From NCBI GenBank assembly GCA_002421995.1, contig DISP01000088.1, positions 1 to 57,134 on the forward strand: a DNA stretch of 57,134 nucleotides, given 5' to 3'. The translations under genes were made by a program, and so were the position numbers. This stretch comes from Bacteroidales bacterium UBA6207. GTDB taxonomy: Bacteria; Bacteroidota; Bacteroidia; Bacteroidales; F082. Shown here in pieces: positions 41,589 to 51,161 of the stretch. The notes beneath the pieces are model-generated. The model made no database searches. It saw only the letters and a program-made list of their open reading frames with translations, and had not been told where the DNA came from. How positions within the stretch are numbered: the first letter of the stretch is position 1; each line of letters starts with the position of its first letter.

Positions 41589-42983
41589 ATGAATGAGATC
41601 CTAAATTTCATTGACCAGGGCATCCAGCTGTACAACGATTATGTTGGGGGCTATTTGATATTGTTTTTGTTGATACCAACAGGCTTGTGGTTTGCAGTCC
41701 GTCTCCGCTTCATCAATATCACAAAAATACCGCATGCCATCAGGGTGGTAGCCGGCAAGTACGATGTGAAAGGAACGGCTGGTGATGTAAATCATTTTAA
41801 GGCACTTACAACGGCTTTATCGGCAACTGTGGGCACAGGTAATATTGTGGGAGTGGCAATGGCAGTATATCTTGGAGGTCCGGGAGCGGTTTTCTGGATG
41901 TGGGTTACCGGATTTTTAGGAATGATGCTAAAATATGCAGAAGTTACACTGGCACAAAAGTACCGCAGGTTTAACAGCGACGGAACGGTCTCGGGCGGAC
42001 CAATGTATTATATGGAAGACGGACTTAAGGAGAAACTTGGCAAATGGGCGAAGATTCTGGCGTTGGTTTTCGCGTTTTCAACCATTTTATGTTCCTTGGG
42101 AACAGGCAATATGGCACAGTCCAACTCCATGTCTGATGCCATGTTAACTACATATCAGATTCCAACATGGATTTCGGGCCTTTTTATCACCGGATTGGTT
42201 TTGCTAATCATTATCGGAGGTGTAAAAAGAATAGGTGAAGTCACGGCAAGGCTCGTGCCTTTTATGGCAGTGGTTTATGTGGGAGCCACCTTGATTGTTT
42301 TGGTTGCTGAGTATGATAAACTCCCTGGAGCCTTTCATGCGATTTTTGAAGGGGCATTTTCCGGTACAGCCGCTGCAGGCGGATTTTTGGGTTCTACGGT
42401 GATCATGACGATGATTTGGGGCGTTCGCAGAGGTTTGTTTAGCAATGAAGCCGGACAAGGCTCGGCTCCAATCGCGCATGCTGCTGCAAAATCAACTTAT
42501 GCTGCACGCGAAGGAGTTGTTTCGCTGCTCGAACCTCTTATTGATACAATCGTGATCTGTACGATGACTGCCATGATGATAATTGTCACCGATGCCTGGC
42601 AGGGAGGAAACAAAGGTGTCGGGATGACAGTAGATGCCATGAATACCGGACTTCACCGTCTTGGTATTGATGGTCTGGGAGGGTATATCATTTCCTTCGG
42701 GCTACTGCTTTTTGCTTTTTCTACTATTATCAGCTGGTCATATTATGGCTCACGCGCCAGTATTTACCTCTTCGGGGAGAAATCAGTGAAACCGTTTTTA
42801 TATGTTTACAGCCTTTTCGTATTTTTTGGAGCAATCTGGGGGCTTGACATCGTTTGGCATTTTGTTGATATGGTCATCACCTTTATGACGATACCAAACC
42901 TTATTGCACTTCTCTTGCTCAGCAGCGTGGTGGTGAAGGAAACAAATGCTTATTTCAAAGCCATGTCCGAACTAAAGAAGTAA
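41589..42983 (+). CDS. AGCS-family Na+:alanine/glycine symporter 1
   Basis: 464-aa inner-membrane amino-acid symporter, about eleven transmembrane segments. Family motifs: FKALTTALSATVGTGNIVGVAMAVYLGGPGAVFWMW near residues 60-105, and NEAGQGSAPIAHAAAK in the middle. Uptake of alanine or glycine with sodium (or proton) is known for the family. The ATG at 41589 is preferred; a longer frame from 41472 adds 39 hydrophobic residues of doubtful value. It is four bases before a second AGCS gene, so the two are an operon. Confidence 0.93.
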   Translation: MNEILNFIDQGIQLYNDYVGGYLILFLLIPTGLWFAVRLRFINITKIPHAIRVVAGKYDVKGTAGDVNHFKALTTALSATVGTGNIVGVAMAVYLGGPGAVFWMWVTGFLGMMLKYAEVTLAQKYRRFNSDGTVSGGPMYYMEDGLKEKLGKWAKILALVFAFSTILCSLGTGNMAQSNSMSDAMLTTYQIPTWISGLFITGLVLLIIIGGVKRIGEVTARLVPFMAVVYVGATLIVLVAEYDKLPGAFHAIFEGAFSGTAAAGGFLGSTVIMTMIWGVRRGLFSNEAGQGSAPIAHAAAKSTYAAREGVVSLLEPLIDTIVICTMTAMMIIVTDAWQGGNKGVGMTVDAMNTGLHRLGIDGLGGYIISFGLLLFAFSTIISWSYYGSRASIYLFGEKSVKPFLYVYSLFVFFGAIWGLDIVWHFVDMVITFMTIPNLIALLLLSSVVVKETNAYFKAMSELKK

Positions 42984-42987
42984 TTCG

Positions 42988-44637
42988 ATGAAACGCAAAG
43001 ACGCTAAATGGCGCTTGGCAATGTCGGCAAAGCAAATTGTTGTTCTTGTGGTGATAGCCATATTGGCTGTATTTCAGTCCTTTGGATCAAAACCCGATAC
43101 ACAGGATGCAACTGAGCTAAGGCCTGCTTCGGCTGGCATATCTCAAAGCATCAACGAAGCTTTCACGCCATTTGTTGACGGTTTGGCAGGGGTGTTATTT
43201 TGGGATCCTTTCGAAGCAACCGGTTTGTATGATGCCAATATTTACGATACCAGCGGAAAATTGGTTGTTGATAAGGCAGGCAAACCGGTCAAAGCACCGC
43301 TAAAACTCATTGTAGTTTGGTTGATGATTGGTGGGGTTTTCTTTGCAGTTTTTCTAGGTTTAGTCAATGTAAAAGGATTTGCCAAAGCACTAAAGTTGGT
43401 TCGGTCCCAGCCTGCTCATTCAGATGTACCGGGCGAAGTTTCACATTTTCAAGCTTTAAGCGCAGCACTTTCGGCCACGGTTGGCTTAGGAAATATTGCC
43501 GGAGTGGCAATTGCAGTTACAATTGGAGGGCCGGGCGCTACAATCTGGATGATTTTGGCCGGATTTCTAGGAATGTCATTAAAGTTTGCTGAATGCACCC
43601 TGGGGCTTAAATACAGAAAAATAGACAGCGATGGCAAAGTGTCAGGCGGTGCGATGTATTATTTGAAATACGGCCTCGCAGCAAAAGGTTTTCCCAGGCT
43701 GGGAGTTTTACTTTCTGTGTTGTTTGCAGTTTTGGCCATTGGAGGCTCTGTTGGAGGCGGCAATATGCTTCAGGCAAACCAAGCCTTTCAGCAATTGGTG
43801 GTTTTTTTCCCGTCTACTGCAGATTTTGGTTTTTGGTATGGCATCCTGATGGCAGCGCTGGTGGGTCTGGTCATCATTGGAGGCATGAAAAGCATTGGCA
43901 AAGTGGCTTCCCGCATCGTGCCTTTTATGGCGCTGTTGTATGTAGGAGCTTCTTTGTTCATAATTTTTATGAATATTGACAGAACCGGCGAAGCACTTTC
44001 GGCCATCTGGAATGGTGCTTTTTCTGCTGATGCGATGCGTGGCGGTTTTGTGGGTGTTCTTATATTTGGATTTCAACGCGGTGCTTTCTCCAACGAGGCT
44101 GGTGTCGGTTCGGCCTCAATAGCCCATGCAGCAGCCAAAACCAATGAGCCTGTGAGCGAAGGTCTTGTTGCACTGCTTGAGCCCTTTATTGATACAGTTG
44201 TGATTTGCACAATGACAGCGCTGGTTATCATCTTTTCAGGTGTTGACACTTCGGTAGGGTTGCAGGGTGTTCAATTGACTTCGGTTGCTTATGGATCGGT
44301 AATTAGTTGGTTTCCAATGATATTGCTTTTGGCAGTTACACTTTTCGCTTTCAGCACAATGATTTCGTGGAGCTATTATGGCCTCAAAGGCTTTGATTTT
44401 CTTTTTGGTGGTTTTGGCGAGAAAATCTTTGGCTCCAGAAAATTTTCGAACAATATTTTTAATTTGTTCTTTTTGGCTTGTATCGTTGTTGGCACATCAT
44501 CAAGTCTGGGTCCTGTGATGGACTTTTCGGATATGATGGTGCTGTGTATGGCTTTCCCGAATTTACTCGGACTCTTTTTTCTGGCTTCTGAAGTGAAATC
44601 AGATTTGAAATCTTATCTTGAAAGATCAAATAGATGA
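42988..44637 (+). CDS. AGCS-family Na+:alanine/glycine symporter 2, extended
   Basis: 549 aa, about 85 longer than its neighbour. Between the first helix (about 12-30) and the second (about 107-128) lies a polar, presumably periplasmic stretch of about 75 residues, with GVLFWDPFEATGLYDANIYDTSGKLVVDKAG. The core motifs are conserved: LSATVGLGNIAGVAIAVTIGGPGA and NEAGVGSASIAHAAAK. Tandem duplication with divergence is the simple reading; different substrates are possible. The start of the next gene overlaps its stop by four bases (ATGA). Confidence 0.92.
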   Translation: MKRKDAKWRLAMSAKQIVVLVVIAILAVFQSFGSKPDTQDATELRPASAGISQSINEAFTPFVDGLAGVLFWDPFEATGLYDANIYDTSGKLVVDKAGKPVKAPLKLIVVWLMIGGVFFAVFLGLVNVKGFAKALKLVRSQPAHSDVPGEVSHFQALSAALSATVGLGNIAGVAIAVTIGGPGATIWMILAGFLGMSLKFAECTLGLKYRKIDSDGKVSGGAMYYLKYGLAAKGFPRLGVLLSVLFAVLAIGGSVGGGNMLQANQAFQQLVVFFPSTADFGFWYGILMAALVGLVIIGGMKSIGKVASRIVPFMALLYVGASLFIIFMNIDRTGEALSAIWNGAFSADAMRGGFVGVLIFGFQRGAFSNEAGVGSASIAHAAAKTNEPVSEGLVALLEPFIDTVVICTMTALVIIFSGVDTSVGLQGVQLTSVAYGSVISWFPMILLLAVTLFAFSTMISWSYYGLKGFDFLFGGFGEKIFGSRKFSNNIFNLFFLACIVVGTSSSLGPVMDFSDMMVLCMAFPNLLGLFFLASEVKSDLKSYLERSNR

Positions 44638-45119
44638 GAAGCAACTGCAACAAAATGCTGAGGCTGATATTGGCCCTGATGGCAGTATTTTTTGTGTCCA
44701 CACAAAGCAAAGGCCAAACCGGCAGATTGCTGCTTAACACCCTCGAAACAATTGATCAAATTGAAAAAGTGTATCAAAATTATGCAATAAATGATTGTAA
44801 TTACCTGAATATTAATGCAAATGGATTTTTTGTTGAGAAAGACACATGTTCAGGTTTTGAGCTCAGTTTTTCTGTTACCGAACTCGATCCTAAGGCCACA
44901 AAATTGTTTCAGGCCACCCAGGGTGAGGGAAGTAACATTGCATTTTATTGTCTGAAAAATGCCTCATGTATCAAGGTAGTTGACGAAAAAGGAAGATCAC
45001 GTTATTACACGAGCTTTGAGGCTTTCAACATTCGGGAAACCGATGTGGAAACACAACAAAAGCTGCTGGACGATTTCACTAAACTGCATAAGTATTTAGC
45101 AAACCCGTCAAAACATTAA
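44634..45119 (+). CDS. hypothetical secreted protein after the AGCS pair
   Basis: 161-aa exported protein of unknown function. A signal peptide (about to TQSKGQ) is followed by a mature part with three cysteines (NDCNYLN, KDTCSGF, LKNASC plus others) and mixed alpha/beta composition. The four-base overlap with the symporter stop shows translational coupling, so it is probably made with the transporters. It is convergent with msrB, overlapping by four bases. The second Met at 44655 is an alternative start. Confidence 0.65.
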   Translation: MRSNCNKMLRLILALMAVFFVSTQSKGQTGRLLLNTLETIDQIEKVYQNYAINDCNYLNINANGFFVEKDTCSGFELSFSVTELDPKATKLFQATQGEGSNIAFYCLKNASCIKVVDEKGRSRYYTSFEAFNIRETDVETQQKLLDDFTKLHKYLANPSKH

Positions 45120-45652
45120 TCATTATCTTGCTGCGCTGCCGAAGGCACGAAGTTGAGCGAAGCCGAATTTACACAATACCTCAAGCCGGTAGGTGGCGGG
45201 CCATCAGGGAAAACATGACCAAGGTGTCCGTCGCAGGCAGCACATTTGATTTCTGTACGAATCATTCCATAGGAAGTGTCTCTGATTTCCCTGATCTTGT
45301 TTTTTTCAACAGCTTCGAAAAAACTAGGCCAGCCCGAACCCGAGTCATATTTCTTGTCAGATATAAATAACTCACTGCCACAAGCCGCACACACATACTT
45401 CCCTTTGCCTTTGTGATCAACATATTTGCCCGTAAAAGGAGGTTCGGTGCTGCATTGGCGCAAAATCCTGTATCTCTCAGGGCCCAATTCTTTGAGCCAT
45501 TCCGCTTCGGTTTTTTCTATTTTTCCTATCATACCATTTGGAACTGTGAATTCTGAAGTATTTTTTCTTTTTTCCTGCGCATGTGTGCATTGAGCGAAGG
45601 CTATTGCCGCTATAGAAGCAAGAAACAATAATTTGAACAATGTTTTATCCAT
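45116..45652 (-). CDS. msrB: peptide-methionine (R)-S-oxide reductase, exported
   Basis: Reduces methionine-R-sulfoxide in proteins. 178 aa with an N-terminal hydrophobic signal (about 1-20) ending near FAQC, so exported or lipid-anchored rather than cytosolic. Zinc cysteines C88, C91, C137, C140; nucleophile C160 in RYCVNSASLNF; a likely resolving cysteine C67 in RQCSTEPPF. The ATG at 45652 gives the cleanest signal. It is convergent with the preceding secreted-protein gene, overlapping its last four bases. Confidence 0.93.
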   Translation of the reverse strand: MDKTLFKLLFLASIAAIAFAQCTHAQEKRKNTSEFTVPNGMIGKIEKTEAEWLKELGPERYRILRQCSTEPPFTGKYVDHKGKGKYVCAACGSELFISDKKYDSGSGWPSFFEAVEKNKIREIRDTSYGMIRTEIKCAACDGHLGHVFPDGPPPTGLRYCVNSASLNFVPSAAQQDND

Positions 45653-45764
45653 TGTAAATGCTTTGACTTTTAACATCTTTGTTGCCTATTTGTTTCATTT
45701 GGTTTTGTTTTTAACTTTTTTTGATCAAAGAAGTGGAAAAATCCTAAGGTGTGAATCATTTTTG

Positions 45765-45772
45765 TAATTTTG
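45765..45772 (+). promoter_or_regulatory. -7 box of the sensor-kinase unit
   Basis: TAATTTTG, 21 nt before the ATG at 45794. Confidence 0.5.
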
Positions 45773-45793
45773 ACTGTAGTTTGAACTCCGCCA

Positions 45794-48613
45794 ATGACAA
45801 TAAACTTCAATCAACAAATTTTCAATCAAAACCTACGGCGAATAATCTCCGCGCTTTTGTTGGTTTTATTTGTTGTTATTGAAGGCAGGTCGCAAACTTC
45901 TGCACCGGTAAATATAAAATCAAACCTTAGCGATACGTTGACAATCGCAAAAGAATTGAAAGGAATAGATAGCGTACTCGTGAACTTTAACAACGAAACT
46001 GAGGCCGGGACAAAACTCACAGCGCTTTTCGATTCAATGACCGATTCCACATCAAAAGCCTTTTTTGTGGATCAAGCCGGCAGAAAAGGAATTGCTCACC
46101 GTCAAAAATACGCATTCAACTTTGCCCTGTTTTGGCATCAGCAACAACTCATTTTTGCACGAAAGACGGCCAATGGCAAAGGACTTGTAACAGCACTGAA
46201 CAACCTCGGATTGCTGTATCGCCGAATGGACCGCTATGCCAACTCGATTGAGGCCTATCAGCAGGCACTCACAATCTCTGATTCAATTGGCTATGAACGT
46301 GGCTATGTGTTTGCAACAAACGGGCTGGGAAATATTTACCTGACACTCGACAATTTTAATGAGGCCCTTCGTAATTTCAGGGAATGTTTGCGGGTTGAGC
46401 AAAAAACGAGCAATCTAACAGGTGTGGCTATTAACTTAAACAATATCGGCCATGTTTATCTAAACCAAAATCTTTTAGATCAGGCACTTGAGTATTTTAT
46501 GCTCTCGCTCGAGGTGAACAGGGAGATGAACAATAAACGTGGCACAGCAATTTGTTACAACGATATGGGTGAGATTTACCTGCGCAAAGGAGACGATGCC
46601 AAAGCCCTCAACTACTATCTGCTGAGCCTTCAACTGAACACCTCGGTTGATGATTTGTACTACCTGAGCATCAACAACCTTAAACTGGCCGAAATATACA
46701 TGAGGTCGGCTGAGTACGACAAAGCATTGACCTATTTGAAAGAGTCGGTTCGCTTGGCCGTGATCACCAACAACAGGGCAGTACTGAAAGATGCTTATAA
46801 GTTTATGTACAAGGTCTATAAACACAAAGGAAATATCGTTGAGGCGATTTCATTTCTGGAGCAATCAACAATTTTGAACGACAGCATCCTGAATGAAAAC
46901 ACACAAAAGGTAATCTATCAAATGCAGGCAACCTTCAACCGGGAGCAAACGGACAATAAGATTGCATTGCTGAAAAATGAAAAACAACTCGCTGACTTGC
47001 GTATCAGGCGACAAAACCTCTACAACACCATGGTGATGATTGGTTTGTTTTTGTCAATTGTCCTGATTTTCGTTGTTTTATATGTCATCAGGATGGTAAA
47101 CAACAAAAACAAATTGTTGAAGGCCAGAAACGCGGAGATTGAGCATGCCAGAGACCAGCTCAAAGAATATGCTGATAAATTGCTGGTTGCCAAGCAGGAA
47201 GCCGAACAAAGCAATCGCTTAAAAAGCCAGTTTTTGGCAAATATGAGCCATGAAATCCGCACCCCGATGAACTCAGTAATCGGATTTACCGAAATTCTGA
47301 CAAAACTCATTGACGATCCCAAACAACTGGATTATCTTGAATCAATAAAACTCAGCGGTCAAAGTTTGCTGGTGCTCATCAACGATATCCTTGACCTTTC
47401 AAAGATAGAAGCCGGTAAGATAGAAATTCAATACCGACCGCTTGATTACTTCAGGCTGCTTGAGGAGGTGCGTAAGGTTTTTGAACCCCAATGTTTGCAG
47501 AAAAACCTTGTGTTTGTTGTTGAGATGGACCGGCAGGTGCCCCGGACGATCCATTTCAGCGAGAGCTCGCTTCGCCAGATACTTTTTAACCTCATCGGCA
47601 ATGCCATAAAATTTACGTCAGGTGGAACAGTGAAAATCAAAACAAAGATGACTTTTCCGTCGAATTCAGAGTCGGAGATGTTTATCGAAGTCTCAGATAC
47701 CGGTCAGGGCATGGATAAAGACGATCTTGAGCACATATTCGAAGCATTTTATCAAACTTCGCTTGGAAAAGATCAACTCAGGGGTACCGGTCTCGGACTC
47801 ACTATCACAAAACGACTTGTCGAAGCAATGGGCGGTACTATTAAAGCCCGAAGCAGCCGGGGCGAAGGAACCGTTTTTAGCATCTGGTTTCCAAATGTTT
47901 CCGTTTTGCCCGACCGCACGCACTTAAAAAGATTCGATGAAGAGAATGCACAGCAGGGCGAATGGTCATCCATATGCCTGATTAGTAACAACCTGAGGAT
48001 GAAGACTCGTATTGACCTGCTTGTTGAAAAAAGCGGATCTATTTGTGACGTATTTCAGGATTTTACCTTACTTTTAAAATACAGAAAACATTGGCATTAC
48101 CGCCTGATGATGGTTGATGTCTCTGCTTTGCATCATTTTGAAATTGCCAAAGAAAACGGCCTTTTCAACGAGCGGCGCGAACATTCTAAACTTGCATTTG
48201 TTTTTCTGGAAGCATCCTCCGAACAAGAAAGATTGAACGAACTTGGGTTGTCATTCCATTTACCCGTCCAAAACAGTGGCCTGCTTGCGCTTGTCAAGGA
48301 AGCATCAAAAGATACGCGCCTCAAGCAAGCCGACAAACTCCTTGATGATATAATCTTTGACGCTGAAATGGAAGAAGTCAGGCAACTTTCACTGAATTTC
48401 ATCAGGGCCCAGAAAACACAATATATAAATGATGTTGCCTTTTTTGCCTCGAGTCTGATTGACTTGGCTGAAAAACTTAACCACGATGCTTTACTCAGTT
48501 TTGGACTTGAACTCGAAAAACACACCGATTCTTTCAATATCGAACAGATTTCAAATTTGCTCAACCAGTTCGAAACAGGAACGAATATTCTCGATATTAG
48601 TACCTCCATGTAA
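45794..48613 (+). CDS. TPR-sensor histidine kinase with a decayed receiver
   Basis: 939-aa membrane histidine kinase. A signal or first helix (about 15-31), a periplasmic TPR array (about 125-365, six or so repeats such as ALNNLGLLYRRMDRYANSIEAYQQAL), a transmembrane helix (about 413-437), a coiled linker, HisKA with H486 in SHEIRTP, and an ATPase domain (NLIGNAIKF, DTGQGM, GTGLGLTI). C-terminal of that (about 724-840), a receiver-like fold keeps an Asp (D775 in MMVDV) but has lost the acidic pair (reads ISNN), so it is probably not phosphorylated normally. A helical tail (about 860-930) resembles an HPt domain without its histidine. A receiver-kinase gene follows 27 bases later. Confidence 0.88.
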   Translation: MTINFNQQIFNQNLRRIISALLLVLFVVIEGRSQTSAPVNIKSNLSDTLTIAKELKGIDSVLVNFNNETEAGTKLTALFDSMTDSTSKAFFVDQAGRKGIAHRQKYAFNFALFWHQQQLIFARKTANGKGLVTALNNLGLLYRRMDRYANSIEAYQQALTISDSIGYERGYVFATNGLGNIYLTLDNFNEALRNFRECLRVEQKTSNLTGVAINLNNIGHVYLNQNLLDQALEYFMLSLEVNREMNNKRGTAICYNDMGEIYLRKGDDAKALNYYLLSLQLNTSVDDLYYLSINNLKLAEIYMRSAEYDKALTYLKESVRLAVITNNRAVLKDAYKFMYKVYKHKGNIVEAISFLEQSTILNDSILNENTQKVIYQMQATFNREQTDNKIALLKNEKQLADLRIRRQNLYNTMVMIGLFLSIVLIFVVLYVIRMVNNKNKLLKARNAEIEHARDQLKEYADKLLVAKQEAEQSNRLKSQFLANMSHEIRTPMNSVIGFTEILTKLIDDPKQLDYLESIKLSGQSLLVLINDILDLSKIEAGKIEIQYRPLDYFRLLEEVRKVFEPQCLQKNLVFVVEMDRQVPRTIHFSESSLRQILFNLIGNAIKFTSGGTVKIKTKMTFPSNSESEMFIEVSDTGQGMDKDDLEHIFEAFYQTSLGKDQLRGTGLGLTITKRLVEAMGGTIKARSSRGEGTVFSIWFPNVSVLPDRTHLKRFDEENAQQGEWSSICLISNNLRMKTRIDLLVEKSGSICDVFQDFTLLLKYRKHWHYRLMMVDVSALHHFEIAKENGLFNERREHSKLAFVFLEASSEQERLNELGLSFHLPVQNSGLLALVKEASKDTRLKQADKLLDDIIFDAEMEEVRQLSLNFIRAQKTQYINDVAFFASSLIDLAEKLNHDALLSFGLELEKHTDSFNIEQISNLLNQFETGTNILDISTSM

Positions 48614-48640
48614 TAGTAAACATTTATTAATCAACTTAAT

Positions 48641-49780
48641 ATGAATATTCTCGTTGTTGATGACAATCCCAGAAACATCCAGATCGTTGGGAATATTCTG
48701 AAAGAGCAACAATATCAGATTGCCTTTGCACTCGAGGGTGCAAAAGCTGTTGAGTTGGCTGCACAACAGGATTTTGACCTTGTTTTGCTCGATATTATGA
48801 TGCCTGAAATGGATGGCTACGAGGTGTGTCAGTTATTGCGCAGTGATCCTAAAACGAAGAACCTGCCAATCATTTTTCTAACGGCTAAAACAGACACAAA
48901 CAGCATTGTCAGAGGCTTTCAACTTGGTGCCAACGATTATGTGACAAAGCCTTTCAACAGTGCCGAACTTATGGCAAGGGTAAAAACACAGCTTGAACTG
49001 CACAGCAAGCGCAAACAGCTTGACGAACTTAATAAGCACCTCGAAGAAAAGGTGAGCGAACGAACTGCAGAACTCGAACATGCAAATATGCGACTGATGC
49101 GCCTTGAAAAATCAAAAAGCGACTTTCTTTCGATCATCGGCCATGAATTGCGCACACCCTTGAATGCATTGGTCGGACTCACGACCTTGCTGCAATCAAC
49201 CGATCTCACAACTGAGCAAAATGAGTTTCTGTTCTCTATGAAACATGCCTCGGGCCGTCTTGCGCGTTTTTCTGAAATGGCACTACTCATCACTTCCTTG
49301 CAAACTTCTGCCCAACTGCCCGATCTTTATCCCCTCAGGGTTAATGTGTTGTTTGAAATGGCTATCAAAGAACTGCATTTTCTCATTCAGGAAAAGCAGC
49401 TGGAGGTAATCATCTTAAACCATTCCGACACAATCGACGTAGATGGTGATGCTGAGCTAATCAGAAAGTGCCTTGTCACTTTGATGGAAAACAGCATACA
49501 TCAGCTGCCTGTTGGCGGAAAAATTGAGTTGCAGGCCATCGAAACTGAACAAAGCGAAACTTGCCTTCAGGTAAGCGACGACGGCCCCGGATTCACGCAG
49601 GAAATAATTGACCTTTTCTCGAAGGGAGATGAACAAGATCTTAAAGCAGTGAGAGCCTTGGGCGGATTGTCACTCACTGCTGTTCGTCTTATAATGAAAG
49701 CCCACGGCGGAAACATTGGCATCGCAAACAAACCCGGCGGAGGAGCAAAAGTATGCCTGAAATTTCCCCGACAGCAATAA
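48641..49780 (+). CDS. response regulator-histidine kinase fusion
   Basis: 379-aa soluble signalling protein: an intact receiver (acidic pair D7-D8, phospho-Asp D51 in LLDIMMPEMDG, Lys in VTKPF), a coiled coil (about 120-158), and a kinase with H168 in GHELRTPLNA. The ATPase keeps the N-box (N284) and the G1 box (SDDGPGF), but the glycine-rich lid reads GGLSLTAVRLI in place of the usual GxGLGLxI, so catalysis may be weak. It lies 27 bases downstream of the TPR kinase and probably receives phosphate from it. No DNA-binding domain is present. Confidence 0.88.
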   Translation: MNILVVDDNPRNIQIVGNILKEQQYQIAFALEGAKAVELAAQQDFDLVLLDIMMPEMDGYEVCQLLRSDPKTKNLPIIFLTAKTDTNSIVRGFQLGANDYVTKPFNSAELMARVKTQLELHSKRKQLDELNKHLEEKVSERTAELEHANMRLMRLEKSKSDFLSIIGHELRTPLNALVGLTTLLQSTDLTTEQNEFLFSMKHASGRLARFSEMALLITSLQTSAQLPDLYPLRVNVLFEMAIKELHFLIQEKQLEVIILNHSDTIDVDGDAELIRKCLVTLMENSIHQLPVGGKIELQAIETEQSETCLQVSDDGPGFTQEIIDLFSKGDEQDLKAVRALGGLSLTAVRLIMKAHGGNIGIANKPGGGAKVCLKFPRQQ

Positions 49781-49833
49781 GCTTTTTCGTTTCCGACTTG
49801 TAACATTTCTTTTTTTAATTCAACGGCATCCGC

Positions 49834-49841
49834 TATTTTTG
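49834..49841 (+). promoter_or_regulatory. -7 box almost on the glycosyltransferase start
   Basis: TATTTTTG ends four bases before the ATG at 49846. If this promoter is used, the mRNA would be leaderless or translation would begin at the GTG at 49861. Confidence 0.4.
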
Positions 49842-49845
49842 CAGG

Positions 49846-51042
49846 ATGAAGGAAAAGCCCGTGAAAATATTTGTACTGTTGTCGCGCATACCCTGGCCGT
49901 TGGAAAAAGGCGACAAGCTGAGGGCTTTTCATCAAATCAAAAGCCTCTCTAAGTCAACCGAGATCGTACTTTGCGCACTGAATACCGATCCAAAAGCCGA
50001 CAAACAAAAGGCCTTCAGAGCACTTCAGCCCTATTGCCAATCGGTCAGCTTTATTGATCTTCCAAAAAGTGCAATCCTGTGGAATGTGTTTCGGGCTTGG
50101 ATTACAGGCAAGCCGCTGCAAGTTGGCTTTTTCTTCAGCAAAAAAGCACAGCGCAAAATCAACTCGCTTCTACACATTCACAAACCTGATCTTATCTACG
50201 GACAACTATTGAGGGTTGCAGAATATATCCACCACCAGAACATCCCAAAAGTCCTTGATTATCAGGATGTATTCTCAATGGGAATGAAGCGCAGGATGCT
50301 GCTTGCGAGCTGGCCCAACAAATATTTCTTTCAGTCGGAATACAAACGACTTTTGAAATATGAGTCATTTGTGTTTGATGCTTTCGACCTGAAAACAATC
50401 ATCAGTTTCCCTGATCGTGAGCTGATTCCGCATCCGCTCAAAGAGCAGATCATTGTGGTGCCAAATGGTGTGGATCACGATTTTTTTAAGCCATATCCTG
50501 CTGAAAAAGAATATGATATACTGTTTACTGGAAACATGGCCTATCCGCCCAATGTGAATGCAGCATTGTTTCTTTGTGAGCAGATTATGCCAATTGTCTG
50601 GAAAAGTTATCCGCATGCGAAGGTATTGTTAGCGGGAGCTACTCCCGACAAACAAGTGGCAAAACTTGCTTCGAAAAAAGTGAAAGTAAGCGGCTGGCTC
50701 GACGACATCAGGCAAGCTTATGCTTCATCGCGCATTTTTGTGGCTCCGATGCAGATTGGCACTGGGCTGCAAAACAAACTCCTTGAGGCAATGTCAATGC
50801 GATTGCCCTGCATCACAACACCTTTGGCCAATGAACCGTTGAAAGCCGAAAACGGAAAACATATACTGGTGTCCGAAACAGCTGCCGGATTGGCTGAAAA
50901 TATTATTGCTTTGCTCAATGCGCATGATCTGGGACAGCAAATTGCCGAAAATGGCTACCAGTTTGTCCATCAACACTATAACTGGGATGCATCGTGCGAA
51001 AAAATGCTGCACGCCATGAAGGAAATTTTACCTGTGAAATAA
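49846..51042 (+). CDS. GT4-type glycosyltransferase
   Basis: 398-aa glycosyltransferase, most like the TIGR03087 / exosortase-linked sugar transferases. An N-terminal Rossmann half with KIFVLLSRIPWPLEKGDKLRAFHQI and a C-terminal nucleotide-sugar half with YDILFTGNMAYPPN, VSGWLDDIRQAYASSRIFVAPMQIGTGLQNKLLEAMSM (EX7E-like region GLQNKLLEAMSMRLPCITT) and a final NWDASCEKML helix. The donor and acceptor are unknown. The ATG at 49846 is listed, but a -7 box at 49834-49841 favours the GTG at 49861 (393 aa, starting VKIFVLLS). No polysaccharide cluster is adjacent. Confidence 0.88.
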   Translation: MKEKPVKIFVLLSRIPWPLEKGDKLRAFHQIKSLSKSTEIVLCALNTDPKADKQKAFRALQPYCQSVSFIDLPKSAILWNVFRAWITGKPLQVGFFFSKKAQRKINSLLHIHKPDLIYGQLLRVAEYIHHQNIPKVLDYQDVFSMGMKRRMLLASWPNKYFFQSEYKRLLKYESFVFDAFDLKTIISFPDRELIPHPLKEQIIVVPNGVDHDFFKPYPAEKEYDILFTGNMAYPPNVNAALFLCEQIMPIVWKSYPHAKVLLAGATPDKQVAKLASKKVKVSGWLDDIRQAYASSRIFVAPMQIGTGLQNKLLEAMSMRLPCITTPLANEPLKAENGKHILVSETAAGLAENIIALLNAHDLGQQIAENGYQFVHQHYNWDASCEKMLHAMKEILPVK

Positions 51043-51079
51043 CACACAACCAATGGATTTTTAATTTTGTTAAATTCAT

Positions 51080-51109
51080 TTTGGCTGGATTCTAATTTTA
51101 CTAAATTTG
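51080..51109 (+). promoter_or_regulatory. ettA promoter
   Basis: TTTG (51080-51083), 18-nt spacer, TAAATTTG (51102-51109). Leader of about 45 nt. Confidence 0.65.
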
Positions 51110-51161
51110 CATCAAACTATTGATAAATAACTATTTACATTAAACAATAATAGAAATTACT

